In this document: piece after piece, positions 17,445 to 25,475 of the stretch
Layout: each line of letters opens with the position of its first letter
Position numbering within the stretch: the first letter of the stretch is position 1
DNA from: JAAXHF01 sp963665955
GTDB lineage: Bacteria > Desulfobacterota > Binatia > Bin18
DNA length: 64,000 nt
Reading direction: 5' to 3'
Assembly: GCA_965231765.1 (NCBI GenBank)
Contig: OZ246887.1
Coordinates: 2,170,001-2,234,000, forward strand
Position numbers and translations under genes: made by a program
The notes under the pieces: model-generated
Told to the model about the DNA's origin: nothing
The model's input: the letters and a program-made list of their open reading frames with translations, nothing else
Databases searched by the model: none

Positions 17445-17530
17445 GAAACGGCGTCTAAATAACCGTAGCACTCTTCTTGTCACGCTCTGAGGATGTGGAC
17501 AGCATTCTCCCAAGAGATCAGTCAATGCAG
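17445..17530. repeat. Copy 1 of an 85-base duplicated intergenic segment
   Basis: This segment (GGCGTCT..., CTGAGGATGTGGACAGCATT, CCAAGAGATC) has a clear counterpart at 24249-24335, with about a dozen differences. It lies downstream of the first LLM/Rid locus as its partner lies downstream of the second. It shows that the duplicated block extended well beyond the two genes. No gene is evident in it. Confidence 0.6.
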
Positions 17531-17751
17531 TGAACACAAAACGGCACAGCTCAATGAACAGTTTTCCTGGCCTGCAATTCACAAGGGAACGAGCATTACA
17601 ACATTCACTTCGATCTCTCCGTACGATAACCTTCTTGAACTACATCCTTATCCTTTAGTTTTCTGCTGCAAAAATGGGATCTAGGCTCAACGTCTGTGCC
17701 TGGTAAAATCAAGATTCCGTTCGAGATTATGCTTCTGATAAGAAGAGGATC

Positions 17752-17841
17752 ATGCCACTCATTGATTGGGTTACGTTAGGGGGGGGAGTTATTGTGGCCG
17801 CAGTGATTTTACTGATCGGTATGCTGAGGTGGGAGCATTGA
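17752..17841 (+). CDS. Predicted 29-residue single-pass membrane peptide
   Basis: A short frame reading MPLIDWVTLGGGVIVAAVIL and on to MLRWEH. One hydrophobic helix covers most of its length, with a charged C-terminal end (positive-inside rule gives the C-terminus in the cytoplasm). AAGAGG precedes the ATG by three to four bases, closer than usual. It lies in a 600-base stretch without other genes, upstream of the toxin-antitoxin relic. It could be a type I toxin-like peptide or a chance frame. No antisense RNA was identified. Confidence 0.35.
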   Translation: MPLIDWVTLGGGVIVAAVILLIGMLRWEH

Positions 17842-17995
17842 CACGAGCAGGGCAACAGTAGAGCTTGCCCTTGCCGGGAAGAGTCAAACGGAATCCGGAG
17901 CGGACGAATCCTGGAGCAACAGTCTGGGAGAATAGCTACATGTTATTCCTGTTATTAATGAGAGATGAGACCCTTTCCCATCATTGCGATCACGA

Positions 17996-18241
17996 TTAGG
18001 CGATAGTCTCTAACCCTTTCTTCTGCACCAAGGCCAGGAGCTTCAACGACGGGCCTTGGGGCTGTTTTTCGCCCCGTTCCCATTTGCTCACGAGCCCTAT
18101 CGTGACGTTGAGATAGCTGGCGAACACCGCCCGTTTGCCCTTGTGATAGACGATAATCGTCCGATAGCCACCTCACTTTCCTTTCCCGGCGCGCGCTAAA
18201 CGCTTTTTGATGAGATTGCTATCCAAATCACCGTCGTCCAG
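17996..18241 (-). pseudogene. Fused toxin-antitoxin relic (RelE/HigB-type tail joined to XRE antitoxin tail)
   Basis: On the minus strand the frame reads DDGDLDSNLIKKRLARAGKGK, an in-frame TGA (18173-18175), then GGYRTIIVYHKGKRAVF. This matches the middle of a RelE/HigB-like toxin family where the consensus is GKSGGYRT, so the TGA replaces Ser. Directly after, the same frame becomes ASYLNVTIGLVSKWERGEKQ and PSLKLLALVQKKGLETIA, the C-terminal helix-turn-helix part of an XRE antitoxin. A deletion has joined the toxin middle to the antitoxin end. Both proteins are inactive as encoded. Confidence 0.7.
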
Positions 18242-18458
18242 AAAAATCCAAGAAAAATACCCAGGAAATAAATTCTAAAGGCTAAGAAAACGGCAACCTC
18301 TCTGAAAGAAGACCTGCATATGAGTTAAGCGTTCGCATTTTTACCTTCGCACCCCTGTCGCCTCCAGCAACCGAAGCCAGCGTTAATACTGGGGGACACA
18401 GCGGGAAAATTCGGGTGATAGCAGCACAACAGCGACGGGGACTGTTATAAATGTGGCG
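18242..18458. other. Intergenic stretch with no supported feature
   Basis: Between the toxin-antitoxin relic and a small orphan frame. The sequence is AT-richer than its surroundings. I found no homologous reading frame, hairpin with T-tract, or recognisable promoter pair. Confidence 0.3.
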
Positions 18459-18602
18459 ATGCTGGTCGCGGTTGGTTATGATCCAGCGCTAGCCCCGGAC
18501 CGTGTCCAGGTGACGACAGGTAGCAGCGTTGAGTTCGTGCCCCGTGTCCTATTGGATAAGATCAAAGCATTGGAACAAGAGCGCACCGATTGGTATTCTT
18601 GA
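18459..18602 (+). pseudogene. Unrecognised C-terminal gene fragment
   Basis: A frame reading LVAVGYDPALAPDRVQVTTG, then SVEFVPRVLLDKIKALEQER and ending DWYS. The amphipathic pattern, lack of a start site with ribosome binding sequence, and an open frame running 30 bases upstream of the only ATG suggest the tail of a larger protein whose 5' part has been lost. I do not recognise the family. It directly precedes hyuA and may be the scar of a rearrangement. Confidence 0.4.
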
Positions 18603-18688
18603 AGAAATCTGTACTCTCCCTCAGACACCACCAACCCCTTCCTTCCAAAAGACCTGTCGTGCTAAGGATCAGGCTAGGGGAAGCAGCT

Positions 18689-20792
18689 ATGCAGCCAACG
18701 ACGCGTATTGGTATCGACGTAGGAGGCACGTTCACTGACGGTGTTGTAGTCAAGGGTGGCCGGCTGAATGTGGCGAAGGTGAGAAGCACGCCGCAGGATA
18801 TTGCGTCCGGCATTCTTGCGTGCTGTGCAAAACTTGGGGTCGACTTTCGCACGGCTGAAATGTTCATCCACGGCACAACCATAGGCACCAATGCCATTAT
18901 TGAACGCAACGGTCCACCCCTGGCGCATGTCACAACCGCAGGCTTTCGGGACATCCTCTATATCCGCCGCGGAGACAGCGAGCCCTACAACCTGCACTGG
19001 CAGACCCCAACACCTATCGTTCGACGCCGTGACATTTTTGAGGTGCCCGAGCGATTGGCCTGGGATGGAGCAGTGCTGACCCCGCTTGACGAGGCCGCTG
19101 CTCGTCGGATTGCCCGCATTATCCAGGAAAAAGGCTATGAAGCAGTCAGTGTGACCTTCCTCCACTCATACGCCAACCCAAGTCATGAGCAACGCATGCA
19201 AGAGATCCTGCAAGAGATCCTGCAAGAGATTCTGGCCGAAACAGGCGCGGACATTGATATCTGTCTGTCGTCCGAGGTCTTGCCGCATTATCGAGAGTTC
19301 GAGCGCTCCTCAACGACTGCGGTGAATGCGTATCTCATCCCGATTGTGCGACGCTATCTTTCTGCGCTGAGTAGTGCGGCTGCGAAGAGGGGATTTGAGC
19401 ACGACTTGTTGGTGATGCAATCAAGTGGCGGGGTCATGACCGCGGCAGAAGCCGCCCGGATGCCGGCTCGCACCGTTCGCTCGGGTCCGGCCGGCGGAGC
19501 CATTGCGGCTGCCGCTTTGGCACAGCAGATGCGACTCCAGCACGCCATCCTGGTAGACATGGGAGGGACCAGTACGGACGTGTCGGTCTTAATTGATGCC
19601 GAGACCCGGTCAACCCAGGAGCTGGAGTTCTCGTGGGGCATACCTATTCGCTTCCCATCGATTGACATTTTGTCAGTTGGCGCTGGAGGAGGTTCGGTGG
19701 CCTGGGTCGATGCTGGCCGTTTTCTCAAAGTCGGACCTCGCAGTGCCGGCGCTTTTCCCGGACCGGCCTGCTACGGACAGGGCGGCACAGAACCGACCAC
19801 GACTGATGCCCAAGTTGTGCTGGGCCGCCTCAATCCACAGCGTCTGCTGGGCGGAGGTATGCAAATCAGGCCCGAGCTTGCTGAGGAGGCTGTACGTCGA
19901 GCAGTCGCAACGCCCTTGGGTATAGATACCGTTGCCGCTGCCGTGGGTACCTTGCGGGTGAATACCAATAATATGATGCAGGCAGTGCGTCTCATGACAG
20001 TCAATCGTGGTATCGATCCACGCGACTCTTGCCTTATTGCTTTTGGTGGGAGTGGTCCCTTGTACGCAGCCGAGGTTGCTCGACTGCTGAGTATTCCGCG
20101 TGTCGTTATTCCATTTTACAGCGGCGTGATGTCCGCACTGGGAACGGTTCTGGCAGACCACCAGTATGATAAATCGGCGACTCTGCTGCTCAGAGAAAGC
20201 GAGATCGAGTGTGACGCTATTGAGCAGTTGTTCCGTAGCTTCGAGGCAGAACTCAATCAACGCTTGACAAACGCTGGCATCGCTGCTGAACAGCGTGTGA
20301 TTGAACGCTTCCTAGATATTCGGTACGACGGTCAGGGGTATGAGTTGCCTATTCCGTTACCCCGTGGAACGTATCACGACGTCGCCGTTCCCATCCCCAG
20401 GCGAGCGTTTGACCAGGAAACCTTTGTGTTGGCAAAGCACAAGTTCCATGCCTTGCACAAACGTGAGTTCGGCTGGCAGGACCAAAACTGGCCCTTGGAG
20501 CTTGTCTTTGCCCGCGTTTCAGCTACGGGCAGAGTAACAGGCAAACCGTTGCTCTTAGCCTCGACGGACACCGGTTCGGGGGCTGGGGCCACGATCGGAA
20601 GCAGAGCGTGCTACTTCCTGGACTATGAGGAGCCGTGTGTGACTCCAGTTCTTGATCGGACGCTGTTGCGGCCAACAGTTCGATGGACCTGCTATTGTTG
20701 AGCAAATGGATGCCACCACGCTCGTGCCTCCAGGCTTCTCCGCACGCGTTGATGAGTGGTCCAATCTTGTCCTCAGCCAGGGGGAAAGCTGA
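18689..20792 (+). CDS. hyuA: Hydantoinase/oxoprolinase subunit A, frameshifted near 3' end
   Basis: About 700 residues of the HyuA/oxoprolinase A family, an ATP-dependent hydantoin or 5-oxoproline hydrolase subunit. It opens with RIGIDVGGTFTDGVV (phosphate-binding loop of the actin-like ATPase fold) and has VMQSSGGVMTAAEAA, ILVDMGGTSTDVSVL and RVVIPFYSGVMSALG. The annotated frame ends at 20701, but the family C-terminus (DGPAIVEQMDATTLVPPGFS) resumes in another frame from 20670 and ends at 20792, overlapping the hyuB ATG. One extra base near 20670 explains this; it may be mutation or sequence error. A threefold QEIL repeat sits around residue 172. Confidence 0.85.
19199..19234 (+). repeat. 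Three tandem 12-bp units inside hyuA
   Basis: CAAGAGATCCTG is repeated at 19199-19210 and 19211-19222, with a third unit differing by one base at 19223-19234. It encodes QEIL three times in frame. It lies in a helix of the first domain and looks like slippage expansion that keeps the frame. Confidence 0.8.
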
Positions 20793-22561
20793 TGTCTAAA
20801 AAAACGGGCGATCCTGCGCTGTCGGAAATTTTGGCCGGGGCCTGCCGTGCTCTGGTTGATGAAGCCGACCATCTCCTGGAACGCGCTTCAATGGGCATGG
20901 TGATTCGTGAATCCCGGGATTATTGCGCCGTGGTATGTGATCAATACGGGAATGTCATTGCGACTGGCAGTAAAGACCTGCCGGCCTTTGTCGGGACGAT
21001 CCAGTTCACGGTCCAACACGTCATGAACGACATTGGCATCTCGCACTTCAAGCCAGGCGATATCTACCTGACCAATGACCCCTGGGGAGGAGGCACCCAT
21101 TTTAACGATGTCCGACTTGTGGCGCCGGTCTTTCACCAAGCGGAGATCATTGGCTATGTGGGCGCTGCTGGACACGTGACTGATATTGGAGGTATGAACC
21201 CCGGCAGCTTTGCCGCACGTCCGCCGTCTGCGTATGCAGAGGGGCTGCGTATCGTTCCCGTCTTATTCCAGCGTGATGGCCAGCTTAACGAAGATATTCT
21301 GAAATTGATTCTAGGCAATATCCGTGTCGCCAACCTGACCAAGGGAGATCTGTTGGCTATGCTAGCGGCTGTCCAACGAGCGACTGAACGGCTCGACGAG
21401 TTGGCATACCGACACGGGCCGGAGATCCTTGCTGAGTGGATGCACGAGTACCAGAACTCTGGAGAAACGCTGCTGCGCCAACACATCAGTCAGCTTCCAG
21501 CCGGGCGCTACGCCTGGACTGACTGGATAGACGAAGATCCCGTCACCGGCGAGCCAAAGGAGATACGCCTGAGTATTGAAGTTAGCGCGGACAAGTTAGT
21601 CTATGACTTTACGGGGAGTGCGCCACAGTCTGTGGGTGCCGCCAATGCGGTCTACGCGACCACGGCCGCCCTGGTCTACACAGTGACAGCGTCAATATTC
21701 CCTGAGGTGCCCTTGAACCATGGCATGATGCGCAACATACAGATTATTGCGCCTGAAGCAACTGTGGTGAACGCGCAGTATCCAAGCCCAGTGAGTGCCA
21801 TGGCGACGACGGTTTTTGATATTGTGGCAGCCTGCATATTTGGTGCATTGTCGAAGGTTGTACCGGACCGGGTGCTGGCTGCGTCGTACAACTTGCAGAG
21901 CTTTATTACCAGCGGCTATGACCCAAGATTCGAGACAGAGTTTGTCACCTACTCGTGGGGGCCAGGCGGCTGGGGTGCTGGCAAAAGCACTGATGGTCGG
22001 GTGGGCATGGCGCTGTATACAACGACCACCACGAATATCCCGTGCGAGGCCGAAGAGCGACGCGTTCCGTTTGTGATCGAGCAATACCAGATTGTCCCCG
22101 ATTCTGGAGGTGCGGGCCGCCGCCGAGGCGGCAACTGCCTCAGGCGGGCCTTTCGGTTCAATTATAACGGGTTGTTATCTTCCTTTGCCGGTCGCGGCAA
22201 ATTTCCCATTTGGGGACTGTTTGGCGGCGAGGCTGGCCGGGCCCAAGAAGCGCTGTTGGAAGATGAAACCGGTCGGCATGATATTGGCTTGCTGGCCGAA
22301 GGGGTGCAGATCCGCCCCAACACTCGGCTGATCTATACTAATGGCGGCGGCGGGGGTTATGGCCCAGCCTGGGAACGTGAACCAGAACGGGTGCTAGAGG
22401 ATGTCCTGGACGGCTGGATAACTCCCTCCACAGCGACTGAGACGTATCGGGTGGCGCTGCGAGAAATCAAAGAAACATCGTTAAGCACAACGTATGAGAT
22501 CGACTGGGAAACAACACAGCGTCTGCGAAATGAACACCGCAATCAAGACGGAGGGTCATAG
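20792..22561 (+). CDS. hyuB: Hydantoinase/oxoprolinase subunit B
   Basis: A 589-residue HyuB-family subunit that partners HyuA in ATP-dependent opening of hydantoin or lactam rings, or in acetone carboxylase-like chemistry. Landmarks include GDIYLTNDPWGGGTHFNDV, the metal-site region GHVTDIGGMNPGSFA, LPAGRYAWTDWIDEDP, SAMATTVFDIV and a glycine-rich TNGGGGGYGPAWERE near the end. Its ATG overlaps the hyuA stop (TGATG), implying translational coupling. The paralogous pair at 26830-30781 is on the other strand. The DNA after its stop carries a fragment of a duplicated amidohydrolase gene. Confidence 0.88.
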   Translation: MSKKTGDPALSEILAGACRALVDEADHLLERASMGMVIRESRDYCAVVCDQYGNVIATGSKDLPAFVGTIQFTVQHVMNDIGISHFKPGDIYLTNDPWGGGTHFNDVRLVAPVFHQAEIIGYVGAAGHVTDIGGMNPGSFAARPPSAYAEGLRIVPVLFQRDGQLNEDILKLILGNIRVANLTKGDLLAMLAAVQRATERLDELAYRHGPEILAEWMHEYQNSGETLLRQHISQLPAGRYAWTDWIDEDPVTGEPKEIRLSIEVSADKLVYDFTGSAPQSVGAANAVYATTAALVYTVTASIFPEVPLNHGMMRNIQIIAPEATVVNAQYPSPVSAMATTVFDIVAACIFGALSKVVPDRVLAASYNLQSFITSGYDPRFETEFVTYSWGPGGWGAGKSTDGRVGMALYTTTTTNIPCEAEERRVPFVIEQYQIVPDSGGAGRRRGGNCLRRAFRFNYNGLLSSFAGRGKFPIWGLFGGEAGRAQEALLEDETGRHDIGLLAEGVQIRPNTRLIYTNGGGGGYGPAWEREPERVLEDVLDGWITPSTATETYRVALREIKETSLSTTYEIDWETTQRLRNEHRNQDGGS

Positions 22562-22627
22562 CATGCCTACAATTAAGCAAAGAAGACGGGGCAGCAGGAT
22601 CAAAGCATGAGGCAACTCATAGCCGTA

Positions 22628-22735
22628 ATGTCCAATCCGCCCGATCCAAATCCTAGGCGGCCAAGGCTGACCTGCACTGAAATTCAGACCGCAAAGGATT
22701 TTTTCAAAACCTTGTCGCAGGAGAATCCGTCCTGA
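22628..22735 (+). pseudogene. N-terminal fragment of amidohydrolase (duplicate)
   Basis: The first 16 codons, MSNPPDPNPRRPRLTC, are nearly identical to the start of the amidohydrolase at 24576 (MSNPPDPNPQRPQLTC). After that the similarity ends and the frame closes at 22733-22735 without any barrel sequence. It is a truncated duplicate left between hyuB and the decayed LLM copy. Confidence 0.7.
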
Positions 22736-22785
22736 GGACACTGGGCGGTTTAGCTCTGCACTCTTTCCTCAACCTTTGCGCAGTA

Positions 22786-22980
22786 TTAATCGGTAGCGTA
22801 CGGCCGCAGCTGCCGGGCGAGATCTTCTAATTCCGCCAGGGCGGTTTTTTCGTCCAACGACAGGGAGAGCACGGTGTGATCGACACCAGCTTTTTCGAGC
22901 GCCCGGAGCGTCTCAGGATCACGGTTTTTTTGCGGCCCACTGAACGCGAAGACCTGAAAGGTCAAGACGCCAAGTTGCAT
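22786..22980 (-). pseudogene. LLM oxidoreductase copy with large in-frame internal deletion
   Basis: This 64-codon frame joins the first eight residues of the LLM oxidoreductase at 16118-16969 (MQLGVLTF) directly to its last 55 (VFAFSGPQKNRDPETLRALE onward). About 220 codons are missing and the frame is intact. The nucleotide match to the full copy is close to perfect on both sides of the junction. The barrel and cofactor site are gone, so the product cannot function. Its upstream region still carries the shared divergent promoter used by the intact Rid gene. Confidence 0.9.
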
Positions 22981-23048
22981 ACCCCTCTCCTTTCCTGAAT
23001 AATCCGTATGACTCGAGTTGATGAAACAACCTAAAGGGAGGGTAAGTC

Positions 23049-23516
23049 ATGCCAAGCCAAACAGCAAGTCGAACGCAAAAGGCCAAAAAGACAGCTCGTA
23101 GAGCGACCGCCGCTCAGGCATCGGATACAACACTGCCCCAAATCATCGATCCAGGCTGGAGTTGGGACGATAAGTTACCTTTGGCCCAGGCCAAGCAAAT
23201 CGGCAATACGATTTATGTGTCCGGGCAGGTCGCCTTCAATGCCGACGGCAAACTGGTTGGCAAAGGAAATATCAAAGCCCAAACGCGCCAGGTGTTTCGG
23301 AACATCAAGGCAATCCTGGCAGCCGCCGGAGCCAAGATGGAGCACATCGTCAAAATCAATACCTATATTACCGACGCCAACAAATTCATGGACATGCTCG
23401 AAGCACGCGGCGATGTCTTTGGGAACAATCCGCCAGCCAGCACCGCTGTTGTTGTTGCTGGTTTGGCTTTTCCCGGCCTGCTCATTGAAGTCGAGGCGAT
23501 TGCAGTAAAACCATAG
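23049..23516 (+). CDS. RidA-family protein with basic N-terminal extension
   Basis: A 155-residue Rid protein. After a lysine/arginine-rich leader of about 30 residues the Rid core follows: GNTIYVSGQVAFNADGKLVG, QTRQVFRNIKAILAAAGAKMEHIVKINTYITD, and PPASTAVVVAGLAFPGLLIEVEAIA. Archetypal RidA has Arg at the end of strand PxRxxV; here the position reads PASTAV, so imine deaminase activity may be absent and it may belong to a Rid1-7 subgroup. GGGAGGG precedes the ATG. It is divergent from the deleted LLM copy and 170 bases upstream of the carboxymuconolactone decarboxylase-like gene. Confidence 0.85.
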   Translation: MPSQTASRTQKAKKTARRATAAQASDTTLPQIIDPGWSWDDKLPLAQAKQIGNTIYVSGQVAFNADGKLVGKGNIKAQTRQVFRNIKAILAAAGAKMEHIVKINTYITDANKFMDMLEARGDVFGNNPPASTAVVVAGLAFPGLLIEVEAIAVKP

Positions 23517-23686
23517 ACGACTGAGCCTGTCAGGCAGGACTGCTGCCAGAAACTTGGCAATACGACAACACGGTGATCCCTTTTTCGATTGACTTTTGCG
23601 CCGCAAGAGCAGTAGGGTGAGCCTCCGTCGTACCGGCATGGCCTAAGCTAGAATACCACGTGAAACGTGGCGAAGGAGGATCTGGC

Positions 23687-24220
23687 ATGGCACGAGTTGC
23701 AGCGTTTGAGTATGAAACATTGCCGCCGGCTCTACAGCAGCTGGCCGATGCGTACCAGGCCCGAGGCGCGAGTTGGGATCATTTGCGGGTGCTGGCTCAC
23801 CGGCCCGAGATGTACGAGGCGTATTACCAGTTTCTGTATCCTTTACACACCGCAGGGGTGGTCGAGCCCGCGCTCAAGGAATTGGTCCGCCTCAAGATTG
23901 CCGACCTGAATCAGTGCCTGTTTTGACAGCGTGGCCGCCATCGCGGAGCGATGGAAAACGGGCTGACTGAAGAAAAAATTACTCGGCTGGCAGAGTACGC
24001 GCATGATCCGCTGTTTACCGAGCGAGAGCGGCTGGCACTGGAGTATGCCGAAAAGATGGCGCTCAACCACGTCTCTTTAGGCGATGACTTCTTCAGGCGG
24101 CTGCGGACGGAATTTGACGATCCAGAGATTGTGGAACTGGGCATGGCCATTGGCCAGTATATTGGCTTTGGCCGCTTGCTCCACGTGCTGGAAGCCGTGC
24201 AACCCGTATGTGACCTCTGA
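23687..24220 (+). CDS. Carboxymuconolactone decarboxylase/AhpD-like protein, candidate selenoprotein
   Basis: A 177-residue all-helical CMD/AhpD-family protein if UGA at 23924-23926 is read as selenocysteine (residue 80). The N-terminal part ends LKELVRLKIADLNQCLF; the frame then goes UGA, QRGRHRGAMENGLTEEKITR and on to ERLALEYAEKMA and GMAIGQYIGFGRLLHVL. Family members have CxxC at exactly this point; here it is C77-L-F-U80. The conserved downstream Arg, Ala and GLTEEK are in register. A 7-bp hairpin with GGA loop follows 18 nt after the UGA. AAGGAGG precedes the ATG. It is probably a thiol/selenol peroxidase-like protein. AhpD-like CxxU selenoproteins are known from marine metagenomes. Confidence 0.85.
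23938..23954 (+). promoter_or_regulatory. Candidate bacterial SECIS hairpin
   Basis: CCATCGC (23938-23944) pairs perfectly with GCGATGG (23948-23954) around a GGA loop. The stem starts 11 nt, and the loop 18 nt, after the UGA. Bacterial SECIS elements are coding-region hairpins just 3' of UGA with a short apical loop holding a G in its first two positions, read by SelB. A CAGC/GCTG pairing outside (23927-23930 with 23962-23965) could close a longer structure. Confidence 0.75.
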
Positions 24221-24248
24221 GCATTAGTCGGATAAGATCAGCCTTCGG

Positions 24249-24335
24249 GACGGCGTCTCAACAAGCGTATCACTATTATGCTCACGGTCTGAGGATGTGG
24301 ACAGCATTCCTCCAAGAGATCCGTCAATAAGGAAG
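24249..24335. repeat. Copy 2 of an 85-base duplicated intergenic segment
   Basis: Counterpart of 17445-17530, sharing CTGAGGATGTGGACAGCATT and CCAAGAGATC in order and spacing. It marks the far end of the duplicated LLM/Rid block. The remaining gap to 24575 has a weak 9-bp tandem repeat (AAGATCGCG, AAGATCGCA, AAGATCACG at 24471-24497) and no convincing gene. Confidence 0.6.
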
Positions 24336-24575
24336 TCATTCGAGACCGTGTCAAGCACGAAACGGAGCGAATGCGTTATGCCTTTGCACTCTTCGTCCTT
24401 GTCAGTGGAGGAACAGTACGCTTAGCGCTGACGGAACCCCAAACGGGCCTGCTGATCGGTCACGCAGGTCAAGATCGCGAAGATCGCAAAGATCACGAAG
24501 AGATCATTCCTCTTTACATGCCCTACGCCAGCCAGTTTTCTTTGCCCACGACCGGGAAGAAAAAGGAAGCAAACG

Positions 24576-25466
24576 ATGGCCAAGATGCCGAAAATGTCCA
24601 ATCCACCTGACCCCAATCCCCAGCGGCCACAGCTGACGTGCGAGGCAGGGGCGTGGGATTGTCATATGCATCTGTTCGGCCCCAAGCCACACTACGGGCT
24701 GATACCCGAGGCCACTTACGACACGGCCGATGCATTGCCTGAGACCTATATTGGCCTGCAGGAAGTACTGGGCCTTGAGCACGCAGTGATCGTACAAGCG
24801 ACCGCGCAGGGACATGATCATCGCCGTTTGCTGGATGCCCTGCGCCAGTATCCGGAGCGTTTTCGCGCTATAGCGGTGCCAGCTCCAGATATCTCTGATG
24901 CTGAGATTGAGGAAATGCATCAGCTTGGCGTGCGCGGGATACGAGTCGTCAGTGGTACACGAGGACTGGCCGGTGCTGATGATGCGCGTGTCCAATTCGA
25001 TGAACGGCTTATCGCTCGGGTGGCAGAACTTGGCTGGCACGTCCAGGTGCTGGGGTTCGGGGCTGATATTCCTCATCTCAAGGAGAGGCTCCTGGCACTC
25101 CCCACTCCGTTCGTTATTGATCACGCCGGCATCGTCCGGGCCGATCGAGGGATCAATCATCCCCAATTCCGTGCCGTGTTGGAGCTCTTGGATAGTGGAT
25201 GCTGCTGGGTGAAACTTTCCGGCCCAATGCGTTTCTCAAGGCAGCCCGCCCTGCCCTATGACGATACACTGCCCTTCTATCGCGCCCTGGTGGATCGAGC
25301 GTCTGACCGCTTGGTGTGGGGCAGCGACTGGCCACACATCACCTATAACACAGGCGTGATGCCAAACGACGGAGTCTTGCTTGACCTGTTACTCGATTGG
25401 GCTCCGGACGCTGCCATCCGAAAACAGATCCTAGTGGACAATCCCAGGCAGCTGTATAGCAAATAA
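24576..25466 (+). CDS. Amidohydrolase, 2-pyrone-4,6-dicarboxylate hydrolase-like
   Basis: A 296-residue amidohydrolase-2 family protein most like LigI-type 2-pyrone-4,6-dicarboxylate lactonases. The N-terminal metal motif is WDCHMHLFGP, then AVIVQATAQGHDHRRLLDAL, RGIRVVSGTRG, FVIDHAGIV and the terminal VWGSDWPHITY, in which Asp is the catalytic base. LigI-like enzymes do not need a metal. It would open a cyclic ester or lactone from aromatic breakdown. AAGGAAG precedes the ATG at 24576. A truncated copy of its 5' end lies at 22628. It is 9 bases upstream of an alpha/beta hydrolase in a likely operon. Confidence 0.85.
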   Translation: MAKMPKMSNPPDPNPQRPQLTCEAGAWDCHMHLFGPKPHYGLIPEATYDTADALPETYIGLQEVLGLEHAVIVQATAQGHDHRRLLDALRQYPERFRAIAVPAPDISDAEIEEMHQLGVRGIRVVSGTRGLAGADDARVQFDERLIARVAELGWHVQVLGFGADIPHLKERLLALPTPFVIDHAGIVRADRGINHPQFRAVLELLDSGCCWVKLSGPMRFSRQPALPYDDTLPFYRALVDRASDRLVWGSDWPHITYNTGVMPNDGVLLDLLLDWAPDAAIRKQILVDNPRQLYSK

Positions 25467-25475
25467 GAGGTACCC

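Noticed and set aside
21949..22161. Arg/Pro-rich ORFs antisense to hyuB and similar long antisense ORFs elsewhere
   Set aside because: These are frame shadows of GC-rich coding sequence, with no conserved motifs.
24471..24497. Short 9-bp tandem units as a CRISPR array
   Set aside because: Units are contiguous without spacers, too short and degenerate, and no cas gene is present.
24371..24610. 79-codon plus-strand ORF before the lactonase-like gene
   Set aside because: It is hydrophobic at the start but then passes through the 9-bp repeat, has no clear ribosome site and overlaps the next gene in another frame.
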